In this document: positions 1 through 12,357 of the stretch, piece after piece
How the letters are laid out: the number at the start of each line of letters is the position of its first letter
Position numbering within the stretch: position 1 is the stretch's first letter
Source: Bidens hawaiensis
Taxonomy: Eukaryota > Streptophyta > Magnoliopsida > Asterales > Asteraceae
Direction of reading: 5' to 3'
NCBI GenBank assembly: GCA_021521415.1
Contig: JAIQDT010000670.1
Span: forward strand, 744,001-808,000
DNA: 64,000 nucleotides
Notes under the pieces: generated by a model
Told to the model about the DNA's origin: nothing
Databases searched by the model: none
Seen by the model: the letters and a program-made list of their open reading frames with translations, nothing else
Made by a program: the position numbers and the translations under genes

Positions 1-2143
1 GAAATGTTTGTTTTAATTTCACTTTTTAATTACAAGATATTTTTATTAAGAAGTATGTTAGCTTTAAAAGATATGGATATTACTTTATATTTCAAAATAT
101 ATAATGATTGAACTTACTTATTTTATTTATGAATAAAATAAAAGGAAATGAAGAATCTTATGAACATGAGAGGGTGTATAATTTTATCCATTCTAATATT
201 TATAATTTATAGAATATTAAGGAAGAAAAATAATGGGTAAATCTTTATTTAAGAGAGTTGAATTGCATCATATGAATAAAGATTTCATGCTTTTCCAAAT
301 TCAATATCTCTTTAATTTTTTTTCCTATTTTATATTTAAGCTATACGAATATTGATTTATATTCCAAAAATATCATGATTGGTCTTACTTTTATATGATA
401 GAAAGTTTTAATTGGTTAACAAATTTACAAGTTTGAATTTACTATGAGAAAATATTATCTTGGATTAGAATCAACGAAAGAATATTTATAATTCAAGTAG
501 GAAGTTAACTCATTTATATTAAGCTTGTAATAAAAACCTAAGTGGAGTCAATTAATTAATCAACTAGTGTTAAGCTGAATTGGTGTGAAGGTGTTGCCAG
601 ATTTCCATACGCTGATTACTAACATCAAGTAAAAGATTCTCAATATAATAAAAACGGGAAAAAGTTCATACCATTTATCATTTCATTCTAGAGTTTTCAC
701 TTGATTCTAAAATATTGATACATTACATTAACAAAACATCCAAAATCTAGCATAAAAAATAAAAAAAGTTTAATTACAACCATCATCAAATGCGAAAGTG
801 TACACAATAGTCAAAACCACACATTTAATTTACTCTAAAAGAGAAAAATCATAGTTGTCAAAACTCCAAATTTCTTGATATGAAACATGGTTTCAAGTTT
901 CAAACTTTATTCGGGCCATCAAGATTTATTCATCTACACATAATAGTAAAGAAACAAAACACAATCTTCTTCTTCATTTTTCTCCAAACATCAGTGTTTT
1001 GACTTCTTCGACACTTGGGACTGAAGAAAGGCCTATAAACGTTTGAGGCTCAGATAACCGTTAAAGTTGCAGCAAACGTTACCATTCCAAATAACAAATC
1101 ATCATCATAGCCTAGAAATAAGATTCAAGTGACCGGAAAACAAAGGCAGCCAAAACAACCGACAATAAAACATTGAACCATAACATATGAGCTCAAAGGT
1201 TATGGCTGCAATGCTAAAATTCATTTATCACTGCCCACATATGAAGTAAACAACATAACAGCTACATAGAATAGCAATTAAAACATCACCAACAGTGGCT
1301 TTTATAGGATCCTATAAATAGTTTAAAACTTTGTAGCCATTCAACGATTATACTATAAATAATCAATAGCCACTGTAAGTTCAGGCTCAGAAAAGGAGGC
1401 AATATATTAGGTTGCTTGTGTGAAGCCATCTCAGTTGCCAATCTAAGACGGTCATCATCATTGCCAAACCTCAGTTTTATCGATGTAAACATTACTCCCA
1501 GGACATCATTGCCTCGCACATTCAAGTAACGAAGCTTTTAATAATGGAGCCTCATGTGACAATCATAGGCTCCAAGCACCTCACGTCAAAGACTTACATA
1601 TATTCATAATACCAAAACAGTGATGATAACTACAGTCAAATCAATTTTTGGCAAGTAATTCACAAATTTACAAATCATAGAAAAAACCTCCAAATTAGAT
1701 GCATGCTCTATTGATTTCTATAAACGATTTAAGAAAAAAAAAATGTAAAAAATCATCTCACGGTTCGTGTCTAATGCAAGAGTCCGCGATCCACTGAAGT
1801 TTGCTTCAAGCCACCGCGGAAATAGAAACGGCCGGTGGTCAAACCCACCGATCTCCACCACTGTCGTAGCCTAGGGTTCCAAAATGGAAGCCGACAGCAA
1901 TCAAGGCATTGTCGTCGCCTAGGGTTTCCAAAATTGAACTCGGCAACAGACAAATCGGAGACAGTTCTATATAGTTTGAAGATCTGCAATCTGTAAATAT
2001 AATATTGTTTGTTTTATAAACTGGATATCGTCCGCATAAGCTGAAAATTAGTTACTTATCATATATATTACAGTAGATAAAAGTCATTTAACGTTTGTAG
2101 ACTGCTAAAATAATTGGTAGCGGTATACGAACTATGAAAGTGG
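1..2143. other. AT-rich intergenic DNA, no convincing gene
   Basis: The first kilobase is AT-rich with no long reading frame. From about 1000 to 1990 the composition is less AT-rich and short minus-strand frames appear (1286-1525, 1771-1989), with a near-repeated GC-rich phrase around 1870-1930. This could be a decayed gene or a transcribed leader, but I recognise no domain. One possible exon is listed separately. Confidence 0.5.
1050..1111 (-). other. possible isolated last coding exon
   Basis: On the minus strand a TTCTAG acceptor is followed by an open stretch reading GYDDDLLFGM then VTFAATLTVI and a TGA stop. It looks like a short amphipathic/hydrophobic protein tail. I cannot name the family, and I see no clearly joined upstream exon, although a minus-strand frame at 1400-1525 has a similar acidic GNDDD motif. 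It may be a gene remnant or chance. Confidence 0.2.
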
Positions 2144-2520
2144 GTGATGGTAGACGATTGTGGTGAACGGTGGGTGGTGGTGGTGATGGACGGTTGTGGT
2201 GGTGGGTGGTGGACGTTGATGGTGGCCGACAATGGGTGGGTGGTGGTGATGAACGGTGGTGGTGGCGGCGGACGGTGGATGGTGGTGGCGGTAGCGGGTG
2301 GTGGTGGATGGTGGTGGCAGGTAGTGTTGGCGATGGACAATGGGTGGTGGTGGTGGATGGTGATGGTAGTGGACAGTGGTTGTGGCTGACGGGGGTGGTG
2401 GTGGTGATGGACGGTGGTGGTGCTGGGTGGTTAACGGTGGTGGTGGTGGGTGGGTGGTGGTGGCGGCGAACGGTGGGTGGGTGGTGGTGGCGGCGAACGG
2501 TGGGTGGTGGTGGGTGGCTA
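2144..2520. repeat. GGT/GGC-rich low-complexity minisatellite
   Basis: About 380 bp consist almost entirely of GGTGGTGG, GGCGGCG and GATGG-type units, with G on the plus strand and C on the minus strand. The Gly/Val/Trp-rich (plus) and Pro/His/Thr-rich (minus) open frames here are products of the repeat, not genes. Larger imperfect units such as GCGGCGAACGGTGGGTGG recur near 2460-2505. Confidence 0.85.
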
Positions 2521-2599
2521 AATCGTTTCGAACGATTTACCCAACGAGTTATTTCAGTAAATAATATCATCACCTTTCCAATTAATCCTTGATAGTTGA

Positions 2600-3197
2600 G
2601 ACAATGAAATGTATTTGGTGGAGGCTTTTAGGAAATAAGTTTATGATATATAGGTATAAAGATGGTTTAAATATTTATTTCATTTTCTTTTAATATTGTT
2701 TTCTTTTGCTTAGTGTGTTTTTTTCAAGACTTGTTTTCTCTAATTTGTAAAAATGTCTCCTTCATTTCATGTTTTAAGATCTTTGTGTTTATATATAATT
2801 GTAATTTCTTGTGAAGTTGAAGCTTCTGAGTTTGTATATATAGTATTAGTGGATGAGTAGATTCTGATATTAGATTTTGGTGTCTTGAGTTAATTCATTT
2901 TTTTGTATATTGTAATTTATTTGTATTGAATGTCTTTAACTGTTTGGCGTGAAGTTCATTTACGTTTATTCGTTTATGTGGTTATTTTAATGATTAGTTA
3001 ATATACATTATTTAAATTAGGATTTATTATTTTATATAATGGTGTGCAAAATTTGTAAATAAAAACACAATCTTCTTATATAACAGGCAAAACTATATAA
3101 TCTAATGTTATAGTTCGAACTACTATTTACCCTCTAGTAAACTGTAAACCTATGAACCCATTGTAACGTGTGTGGTTCTAGTTGAGTTTTTATTACC
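2600..3197. other. AT-rich spacer
   Basis: I see no gene or clear element in this AT-rich stretch. It ends at the TTACC target duplication (3193-3197) of the large retrotransposon. Confidence 0.6.
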
Positions 3198-4213
3198 TGA
3201 AGAAACGTGGATCGGCTCACTGGTAGACGATCAACTTTCCTCGGGTATGAGTATGCTATTTCACCGATGGTTCTCCGGAGTATGAGTTCTTCCACCTACA
3301 AAACGAGCAGCACCGTGAACTTACCCCTCAGAAAGGGACAGAGGGGTCCTCTTTGGGGTAACCCTCCGGTGTGAGAATAAGAGATTGTAGGAGAAGATAA
3401 TAATAATCTGAGAGTGAGTAAGGAATTGGAATGTATTTTCTTGCTTACCTCCCCTTGTGGAGGTGGTGTGGTATTTATAGTGTTAGGGTTTCCAATGATT
3501 GGGCTCAGATCCCATTAGGGCCTTTTTGGCCTCCTCCTATTGCTTTGCGCCACGTGTCCTTAGGACACCTGGTGCTTTTTCATTGATTATTCTCTGACCC
3601 AGGCATTTTACCTGACCCATGTGCAATCACGTGGTAGCACATGGGTTTTGCTGAGTTGTCCACCTTTCATTGGCAGCTGTCAACATCAGCATATTCTTAT
3701 TCCTTAAAGGATACCTTCTGGAAGGTTGTCTGACGAGCACAATCAAGGTTGTCCTTATCCTGATTTGGATAAGGACGAGGTTGATTATGTGCACGTGTGA
3801 TATGCGCCTATCCTGAGGATGCGCGAAGTCTTCTCTTTATTCTCACGCGCAGATGTTTCATGCGCAGATGTGATATGCGCAAGCATATGTAATATGCGCC
3901 ACGCGTAGATGTGATATGCGTGAGCATATATGATGCGTGAGCATGCGATATGCGCCACGCGCAGATGCGCCACGCGCAGATGTGATATGCGTGAGCATAT
4001 ATGGTGCGCGAGCATGTGATACGCGTGAGCATATGTGATGCGTGAGCATATATGATATGCGTGAGTATATGTGATGCGTGAGCATATGTGATATGCGCCG
4101 TGCGCATAGGTTTTGGCTTTGTGCCTTCATGATATCTTGATTTCAAGCCTCTTGTCTATATATTGTGGGTTGACCCGCCCCGCTCGATGTTAAGGCGGGT
4201 ACATACTTCTTCA
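3198..4213 (-). repeat. 3' LTR of the Tat element (left copy)
   Basis: This is a 1016-bp copy matching 22205-23220 with about eleven substitutions and no net length change. It starts TG and ends CA on the plus strand, and the polypurine tract lies immediately inside it. The right part holds a dense minisatellite. Confidence 0.95.
3795..4105. repeat. GCGTGAGCATATGTGAT minisatellite in the LTR
   Basis: Short units around GCGTGAGCATAT, GATATGCGCCACGCG and CGCAGATGTGATATGC recur tandemly in imperfect order. Many are locally palindromic (CATATG, GCGCGC cores). The His/Ala/Tyr-rich minus-strand frames here are artefacts. The paired copy is at about 22804-23112 in the other LTR. Confidence 0.85.
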
Positions 4214-4223
4214 AGCCCCCCCA
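4214..4223 (-). promoter_or_regulatory. polypurine tract of the Tat element
   Basis: Directly inside the 3' LTR, the minus strand reads CTGGGGGGGCT before TGAAG. This is the usual position and composition of the plus-strand primer of an LTR retrotransposon. Confidence 0.75.
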
Positions 4224-4447
4224 GTCTAATGTGTGTATTGTCTCGCGCGAGTGAGGTAAGATAGATATTAGACTTAATAGTTCTCTTTTAATAGGGTTTT
4301 GTCTTTTCCTTTTTTATTTCTCATCGTTGCGCGAAATTCTATCCTTGTGGTTGAAATGAATCGTCCATGTACGCGGTTGGTTGGTGCTGACATGCGTCAG
4401 AGATGGAGACGTGTCAGACTTTTCGTGTGCTCGAGGTGCTACAGTTG

Positions 4448-4672
4448 CCTTTCATGTCCCCTCACACAGTGTCAGGAACACGTGTCGCACTCGTGTTGGC
4501 CTGCACCTGCGAGTGGGGGCGCGTGAACTCTGATCAGTACCTGTTTCGTTCCCTTTCATGTCCCCTCACACAGTCAGGAACACGTATCGCGCTCGCGTTG
4601 GCCTGCACCTGCGAGTGGGGGCGCGTGAACTCTGATCAGTACTTGTTTCTCTCTCTCCTGGGCCTATAAAAG
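4448..4672 (+). promoter_or_regulatory. promoter of the antisense gene, tandem repeat plus TATA box
   Basis: Two direct copies of a roughly 104-bp unit begin at 4448 and 4552. They share the phrases CCTTTCATGTCCCCTCACAC and CACCTGCGAGTGGGGGCGCG. They are followed by TATAAAAG at 4665-4672. The first ATG of the antisense gene is at 4814, leaving about 110-120 bases of CT-rich leader downstream of a start site placed 25-35 bases after the TATA box. The arrangement is that of a Pol II promoter inside the retrotransposon, opposite in direction to gag-pol. The repeated unit could carry activator sites, which is inference. Confidence 0.6.
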
Positions 4673-5655
4673 CAAGCCTTTTGAATTGTTATTCTTCATC
4701 TTCATTGTTATTTCAGAGCTTTTTCTTTCCTTCCATTTTTATTCCGATTAAGAGCTTGTCTTTTGCTTCCAGATTTTCGTTCTTGAAGTAACCTCTGTTT
4801 GATTCACAGTTGTATGTCTGATAACCCAGACGCCACAATTTCCCCCAGCAGACGCCGTGTAAAATCATTAGTTGTAACACCCCAACCCGGAACAGGCTAA
4901 CGTGTTACTATTACAGATATCAAATCAACGCCACAATCCAAAATACAACAAAAATTAATGCAACCTATGTCATACTATTAAACAAAATGAATTAACTTTT
5001 AGAAGCTTGAACTTCATTTTGTTCTCTCATCACTAAATTCCCCGAATCCCGGATTACCTGAAAACAAAATAAGAAAAACAAAACAAGAAAACACGGCTGA
5101 GCCAAAAATTGCCCAGTAACGGAAAGAACAATAGTATAGGTAAGGACAGACGTAAGAGAATAAATATACGAACTTCAATTCAAACTCGAAACCAACCCTT
5201 TTTACCGAAACATATACTTTATAAAATTCGGATGTATGATCCGACACTTGGCCAGAACATGGTCAAACGCATGCGGAAATATATCAGAACTATAACAAAA
5301 ACACCCAGAGCCAGAAACATATAACTTGTAACATATAATGTGTGACGTGTAACATATAACGTGTAACATTTAACTGAACTAGGATCTATAAAAAAATGCG
5401 AAACATAATCCGATACACGATCGGGACGTAATCTGAATATACTCAAATTTAATCAAATGCATATACACATATCAAAACAGACCAGAAATATAGCGAAACA
5501 AAATATAATTACTAAAATACACGACGATGATGTTAAAATAAATAGGTCGTGTAATACGGAAGCACCCAGAGCCTAAACAGAGGGGTACACAGCTAGCTAG
5601 TCCATGCACCAAGGAGACGGTGTGGGTGGCGTGCACACATTGTTCCATCTCAAAC

Positions 5656-5920
5656 AGAAGTCAGGAGTCAGGAGTCAGGAGTCGGAGCTAAGATCGATCT
5701 ATACGCCTCTAAGTGGCCAAGGTACTACATGAGTACTTTCAGAGACGCGGTGAACTTTGATTACGCACTGTCACGATAAGTGCCATGTCAGGAGTCAGGA
5801 GTCAGGAGTCGGAGCTAAGATCGATCTATACGCCTCTAAGTGGCCCTAATACTTCAAAAGTACTAGTTAGAGACGCCGCGAACTTTGATTACGCACTGTC
5901 ACGATAAGTGCCATGTCGTT
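5656..5920. repeat. two tandem ~131-bp units inside the nested LTR
   Basis: Each unit opens with three or four GTCAGGA/GTCAGGAGTC repeats, continues GGAGCTAAGATCGATC, and closes GCACTGTCACGATAAGTGCC, which is an imperfect hairpin sequence. The same array is at 9932-10196 in the other LTR. Confidence 0.85.
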
Positions 5921-6039
5921 GACGCCCCAACGACAAGTCAGAAATTGCTCAGGTAACAGAGTACAAAAACTAAAAACATATAACTAAAATATATTATATA
6001 AAATAAATGAACTCAAAATATAATTGGCGCGTAACAAAA

Positions 6040-6460
6040 ATCCGTACTACAAAGTAACGGAATTAAACGAAAACGGAAACCGTACTACGAAGTAACGGAA
6101 TATAATTAATACTACGAGTGAAAGAGACCAGAAACTGTACTATGAAGTAACAAGAAACAGAATCCGTACTACAAAGTAACGGAATAGATTCAATACTATA
6201 AGTAACCGAAAACAGAAACCGTAATGAAGTAACGGAATGTAATTTATACTATGAGTGACAGAAACCAGAAACCGTACAACAAAGTAACGGACTATAATTA
6301 ATACTAAGAGTAATAAAAACAGAATCCGTACTACAAACTAACGGACTATAATTAATACTAAAAATAGTAAAAACAGGAAACCGTACTACCAAGTAACAGA
6401 ATATAATTAATACTAAGAGTAACAAAAACAGAAACCGTACCTTATAAGTGAATGACAATA
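6040..6460. repeat. ~60-bp tandem repeats, ACCGTACTACAAAGTAACGG units
   Basis: About seven degenerate units combine CCGTACTAC.AAGTAACGGA with TATAATTAATACTA.GAGTA. The second LTR carries the same array at 10316-10736. Such arrays are common in long plant LTRs. Confidence 0.85.
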
Positions 6461-8081
6461 ACCATAAGAAGATTTAAACTTGATTAAACGTCGCGAGATC
6501 CTACAATAATTTTAAAGAACGAAACTTGGATTATTCACTCATTGGGGTATGTTTAGTTTTCTAGAATTGTTGGTGACGTTCACTAATTTATAAAATGTGC
6601 ACACATATATCATTTATGAATAATTTGCACTATAATTTATGTATTATCAATCTGTGTTGTAACGCTATTTATTTAAGGCTCTATTTAAATACTTTCATAG
6701 ATTATGTAGAACATCAACCTGTAGTTAATTAACCTTCATCCCGTTTCAAGTATAAAATATCATATTTATATTTTCATGAACTGTTTAAAAACGTTTTAAA
6801 TTTTGCACTTAGGAACATGACTTGGAAAATAAGAAAATATGGTGAAGCAGGCTGGCCAAACACTCTACGGCCCACCCACAACCCAATTCCAAAAACATGT
6901 TTTGGTTTGCAAAAGGGATTGTTTTGTTTCAAGAATGCGTGACCAGTGAATTAACCATGGAGTTATTTTATTTTATTGTTTTTTTTTCTTTTAGATATTT
7001 AAACATATGTTACACTTGGATATCTTAACCTATTAATTATTCAGAATTAAGATAACTTGTCGCTCAAATCAATAGAAACTAAACGCAGAACATAAACTGA
7101 TCGCGTGTTAGGCTGTTACCTGGTTGTCGGGCAGAAAGTTAACAGAAGATGAATATAGACGGCTGCGATTCCGGTAAGTAGAGAAGCGTCGAGGGAGGTA
7201 ATGGTTGTCCCCGGCAACCCAGAGTGGTGGCGGCGGCTTCCCGCAGCAGCGGCGACGGTTCACTCGGAGAAGGGGCGGCGACGGCGGTACGTGGAGGCTG
7301 CACGTAGTGGTTGTAACATACGGCGGAAGCGAGAGACACAGCGACTGATCGAGTGTCGGCTTTCCGGCGAGTTACAGGGAAGTGGTGGCGTCGGTGAATA
7401 TCTGTGGCGGTTGTCTCCGAAAACGATCGTTAGCGGTCGCGGTGGTTTCCGTCAGAAAGTTTCCGGCAAAGGTGTCGCGTTTCCTGACGAACCAAGTAGT
7501 GGCAGTGGTGATGGCGAAACTCGGAAGAGCAGGAAATGCGGTGTTGGCGTCAACCAAAGGCGACTGCTACGATGGCGGAGGTGATGACGGCAACCGGCGG
7601 GGTTGTGGTGTTGTACAGAGAGAGATTAAGATTTAAAGTTTGATGAATCCATATCATTGGAACTTTATCGTTTATATATATTAAACAAGTTATAAACACA
7701 ATCAAATTCCTAAATAAGTTGATTGTTTGTTGCTCACGTTTGAATTTGAAACAAGTTGATCTAGATGATGATTGGAATATAAAATAATAAACATATGCTC
7801 AGTCATGAGTTTGAAATCATCTAGGTTTCAATTTTAAATTATTATTATTATTATTATTATTATTCCCATTATTATTATTATTATATCATATTTTGTAAAC
7901 TAAAATTTACGGGTATTACAACTCTTCCATCCTAAAAAAAACATTTCGTCCTCGAAATTGTAAGACGGTGACACATACTTTCGGATATCACGGAAACGAA
8001 ACAAACCTAAACTTTATATATTTTCTTATATCCATTACTAATATTTATTATTTTAAATATTTTAAATATGCGGATATTACA

Positions 8082-9148
8082 ATTCTACCTCCCTAAATAA
8101 AATTTCGTCCTCGAAATTTCTAGTTATCCATGCGCAATCAAACTTTAACGTAACGGATAAGAAACATAACTTCAAGCGGTAATGATACCAAACAAAACTT
8201 AAATGGTAAACTAAAATATTTAACTGAGAATACTTAATCATATTACTGAAATGAAACAGAAAATTTTTCTCTAAATACATATAATTGGGTGTATCACAAA
8301 AATGTCAAACGAAGACATCTAAATGAATCCTATAACTAGTAACCGAGACAAAACAACTAACTGAAACAGGTGACTATAAGTAGAACTTAAAAACGGTAAC
8401 AAATTTGATCCTTCATAATTTTAAAAACTCAAAACATATCAAATTCAAAAATCAAATTTTATAAGTTTACATATTTTTTTTTTAATCATATACAAATAAA
8501 TAAATAGATAAATTAATAAACACATAACACTAGCACAATAAAGTGAAAAATCTTATGACGAGGTCATATCGGATGGAGTATTAGAGGAACAAAATCTGCA
8601 TAAAAGAATTTTTGTAGCACACCTGCGTACCTGTAAATTCACGATTACGTTCGCGACCATAATCGTCAATTTACCTTACGACTGTGTCCTAACAAGCCTT
8701 CCATTATGCATTTTAAAAACATGGCTTGGCTTATAACAAAAGAGTAATGTGATGACAAAATAATTAAGAAATGATGTTTATTCAAATGCATAATTATCGC
8801 GGAAAACGTCTAGAGGCGTGCGTGGTAGTAAAGTCTGAATCAAGCGTAGAGGGTACGTAAGTCAAAGTCGTGATCCTTTTAGTTGTGTAGCGTTGTCTTC
8901 GAAAGTCATTTCCATATTTGTATAGTGTAAGCATGAACAATTTATTCAACTAAATGAAATCCGGAAAGTCAGAGATTGACGTAGGTGCCTAGAAAGGACT
9001 CTAAAAATAGACCGAAAATCACAAAATGATCGGCACGAAGATTGATATGAAATATTAATCCTAACCCAACGTCTACCCATTATCTCACAAGTCTGATTTT
9101 AAGGTTTGAGTTTTCTACAGGAAAGAGCCTTAGCTCTGATACCATAAC
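8082..9148 (-). other. interior of the nested element with tRNA-Met primer-binding site
   Basis: The 1067-bp interior lacks any gag or pol motif. The minus strand carries TGGTATCAGAGC at 9133-9144, a standard initiator tRNA-Met primer-binding site, four bases from the right LTR. A purine-rich stretch (AGGGAGG at about 8088-8094, minus strand) adjoins the left LTR. The rest is AT-rich and non-coding. Confidence 0.85.
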
Positions 9149-12100
9149 TGTAACACCCCAACCCGGAACAGGCTAACGTGTTACTATTACAGATATCAAA
9201 TCAACGCCACAATCCAAAATACAACAAAAATTAATGCAACCTATGTCATACTATTAAACAAAATGAATTAACTTTTAGAAGCTTGAACTTCATTTTGTTC
9301 TCTCATCACTAAATTCCCCGAATCCCGGATTACCTGAAAACAAAATAAGAAAAACAAAACAAGAAAACACGGCTGAGCCAAAAATTGCCCAGTAACGGAA
9401 AGAACAATAGTATAGGTAAGGACAGACGTAAGAGAATAAATATACGAACTTCAATTCAAACTCGAAACCAACCCTTTTTACCGGAACATATACTTTATAA
9501 AATTCGGATGTATGATCCGACACTTGGCCAGAACATGGTCAAACGCATGCGGAAATATATCAGAACTATAACAAAAACACCCAGAGCCAGAAACATATAA
9601 CTTGTAACATATAATGTGTGACGTGTAACATATAACGTGTAACATTTAACTGAACTAGGATCTATAAAAAAATGCGAAACATAATCCGATACACGATCGG
9701 GACGTAATCTGAATATACTCAAATTTAATCAAATGCATATACACATATCAAAACAGACCAGAAATATAGCGAAACAAAATATAATTACTAAAATACACGA
9801 CGATGATTTTAAAATAAATAGGTCGTGTAATACGGAAGCACCCAGAGCCTATACAGAGGGGTACACAGCTAGCTAGTCCATGCACCAAGGAGACGGTGTG
9901 GGTGGCGTGCACACATTGTTCCATCTCAAACAGAAGTCAGGAGTCAGGAGTCAGGAGTCGGAGCTAAGATCGATCTATACGCCTCTAAGTGGCCAAGGTA
10001 CTACATGAGTACTTTCAGAGACGCCGTGAACTTTGATTACGCACTGTCACGATAAGTGCCATGTCAGGAGTCAGGAGTCAGGAGTCGGAGCTAAGATCGA
10101 TCTATACGCCTCTAAGTGGCCCTAATACTTCAAAAGTACTAGTTAGAGACGCCGCGAACTTTGATTACGCACTGTCACGATAAGTGCCATGTCGTTGACG
10201 CCCCAACGACAAGTCAGAAATTGCTCAGGTAACAGAGTACAAAAACTAAAAACATATAACTAAAATATATTATATAAAATAAATGAACTCAAAATATAAT
10301 TGGCGCGTAACAAAAATCCGTACTACAAAGTAACGGAATTAAACGAAAACGGAAACCGTACTACGAAGTAACGGAATATAATTAATACTACGAGTGAAAG
10401 AGACCAGAAACTGTACTATGAAGTAACAAGAAACAGAATCCGTACTACAAAGTAACGGAATAGATTCAATACTATAAGTAACCGAAAACAGAAACCGTAA
10501 TGAAGTAACGGAATGTAATTTATACTATGAGTGACAGAAACCAGAAACCGTACAACAAAGTAACGGACTATAATTAATACTAAGAGTAATAAAAACAGAA
10601 TCCGTACTACAAACTAACGGACTATAATTAATACTAAAAATAGTAAAAACAGGAAACCGTACTACCAAGTAACAGAATATAATTAATACTAAGAGTAACA
10701 AAAACAGAAACCGTACCTTATAAGTGAATGACAATAACCGTAAGAAGATTTAAACTTGATTAAACGTCGCGAGATCCTACAATAATTTTAAAGAACGAAA
10801 CTTGGATTATTCACTCATTGGGGTATGTTTAGTTTTCTAGAATTGTTGGTGACGTTCACTAATTTATAAAATGTGCACACATATATCATTTATGAATAAT
10901 TTGCACTATAATTTATGTATTATCAATCTGTGTTGTAACGCTATTTATTTAAGGCTCTATTTAAATACTTTCATAGATTATGTAGAACATCAACCTGTAG
11001 TTAATTAACCTTCATCCCGTTTCAAGTATAAAATATCATATTTATATTTTCATGAACTGTTTAAAAACGTTTTAAATTTTGCACTTAGGAACATGACTTG
11101 GAAAATAAGAAAATATGGTGAAGCAGGCTGGCCAAACACTCTACGGCCCACCCACAACCCAATTCCAAAAACATGTTTTGGTTTGCAAAAGGGATTGTTT
11201 TGTTTCAAGAATGCGTGACCAGTGAATTAACCATGGAGTTATTTTATTTTATTGTTTTTTTTTCTTTTAGATATTTAAACATATGTTACACTTGGATATC
11301 TTAACCTATTAATTATTCAGAATTAAGATAACTTGTCGCTCAAATCAATAGAAACTAAACGCAGAACATAAACTGATCGCGTGTTAGGCTGTTACCTGGT
11401 TGTCGGGCAGAAAGTTAACAGAAGATGAATATAGACGGCTGCGATTCCGGTAAGTAGAGAAGCGTCGAGGGAGGTAATGGTTGTCCCCGGCAACCCAGAG
11501 TGGTGGCGGCGGCTTCCCGCAGCAGCGGCGACGGTTCACTCGGAGAAGGGGCGGCGACGGCGGTACGTGGAGGCTGCACGTAGTGGTTGTAACATACGGC
11601 GGAAGCGAGAGACACAGCGACTGATCGAGTGTCGGCTTTCCGGCGAGTTACAGGGAAGTGGTGGCGTCGGTGAATATCTGTGGCGGTTGTCTCCGAAAAC
11701 GATCGTTAGCGGTCGCGGTGGTTTCCGTCAGAAAGTTTCCGGCAAAGGTGTCGCGTTTACTGACGAACCAAGTAGTGGCAGTGGTGATGGCGAAACTCGG
11801 AAGAGCAGGAAATGCGGTGTTGGCGTCAACCAAAGGCGACTGCTACGATGGCGGAGGTGATGACGGCAACCGGCGGGGTTGTGGTGTTGTACAGAGAGAG
11901 ATTAAGATTTAAAGTTTGATGAATCCATATCATTGGAACTTTATCGTTTATATATATTAAACAAGTTATAAACACAATCAAATTCCTAAATAAGTTGATT
12001 GTTTGTTGCTCACGTTTGAATTTGAAACAAGTTGATCTAGATGATGATTGGAATATAAAATAATAAACATATGCTCAGTCATGAGTTTGAAATCATCTAG

Positions 12101-12357
12101 GTTTCAATTTTAAATTATTATTATTATTATTATTTTTATTCCCATTATTATTATTATTATATCATATTTTGTAAACTAAAATTTACGGGTATTACAACTC
12201 TTCCATCCTAAAAAAAACATTTCGTCCTCGAAATTGTAAGACGGTGACACATACTTTCGGATATCACGGAAACGAAACAAACCTAAACTTTATATATTTT
12301 CTTATATCCATTACTAATATTTATTATTTTAAATATTTTAAATATGCGGATATTACA
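9149..12357 (-). repeat. 5' LTR of the nested element
   Basis: This is the second 3209-bp copy, next to the primer-binding site and so the 5' LTR in element orientation. Visible differences from the left copy lie near 9488, 9812, 9855, 10025, 10740, 11760 and in the TTA run at about 12135. Confidence 0.93.

Larger units (their letters stand above)
4873..8081 (-). repeat. 3' LTR of the nested element
   Basis: A 3209-bp LTR. It contains a twofold tandem repeat near 5650-5920, a series of about 60-bp units at 6040-6460, and a GC-rich patch at 7130-7640. The frames in the GC-rich patch (for example 7201-7584) are identical in both LTRs and match nothing I know, so they are not called as genes. 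(TTA)n runs occur near 7848-7882. Confidence 0.93.
4873..12357 (-). mobile_element. nested non-autonomous LTR retrotransposon with very long LTRs
   Basis: Two direct copies of 3209 bp (4873-8081 and 9149-12357, offset exactly 4276) begin TGTAACACCC and end TATTACA. They are flanked by the perfect 5-bp duplication TTAGT (4868-4872 and 12358-12362). The interior is only 1067 bp and has no plausible coding region. On the minus strand, TGGTATCAGAGC (complement of initiator tRNA-Met) lies four bases inside the right LTR, and a purine run GGGAGG lies inside the left LTR. The element therefore runs leftwards. The LTRs differ at about seven positions by eye, so it is very young. It is LARD/TRIM-like in lacking genes, but its LTRs are three times its interior. 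The mobilising partner is probably a chromovirus-type gypsy sharing these LTR ends, which is inference. Confidence 0.95.

Noticed and set aside
2088..2573. 161-residue Pro/His-rich and 140-residue Gly/Trp-rich open frames
   Set aside because: They arise from the GGT/GGC repeat on opposite strands; no start context or domain.
3785..4146. His/Ala/Tyr-rich frames in the LTR (and copies at 22792-23153)
   Set aside because: Translations of the LTR minisatellite, open in several frames at once.
7201..7584. 127-residue frame in the nested LTR (also 11477-11860)
   Set aside because: Overlapping frames on both strands, no family resemblance, LTR location; noted only as a GC-rich island.
4873..12357. 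Simple segmental tandem duplication instead of an LTR element
   Set aside because: TG...CA ends, a tRNA-Met primer site, a purine tract and a perfect TTAGT duplication show an LTR retrotransposon.
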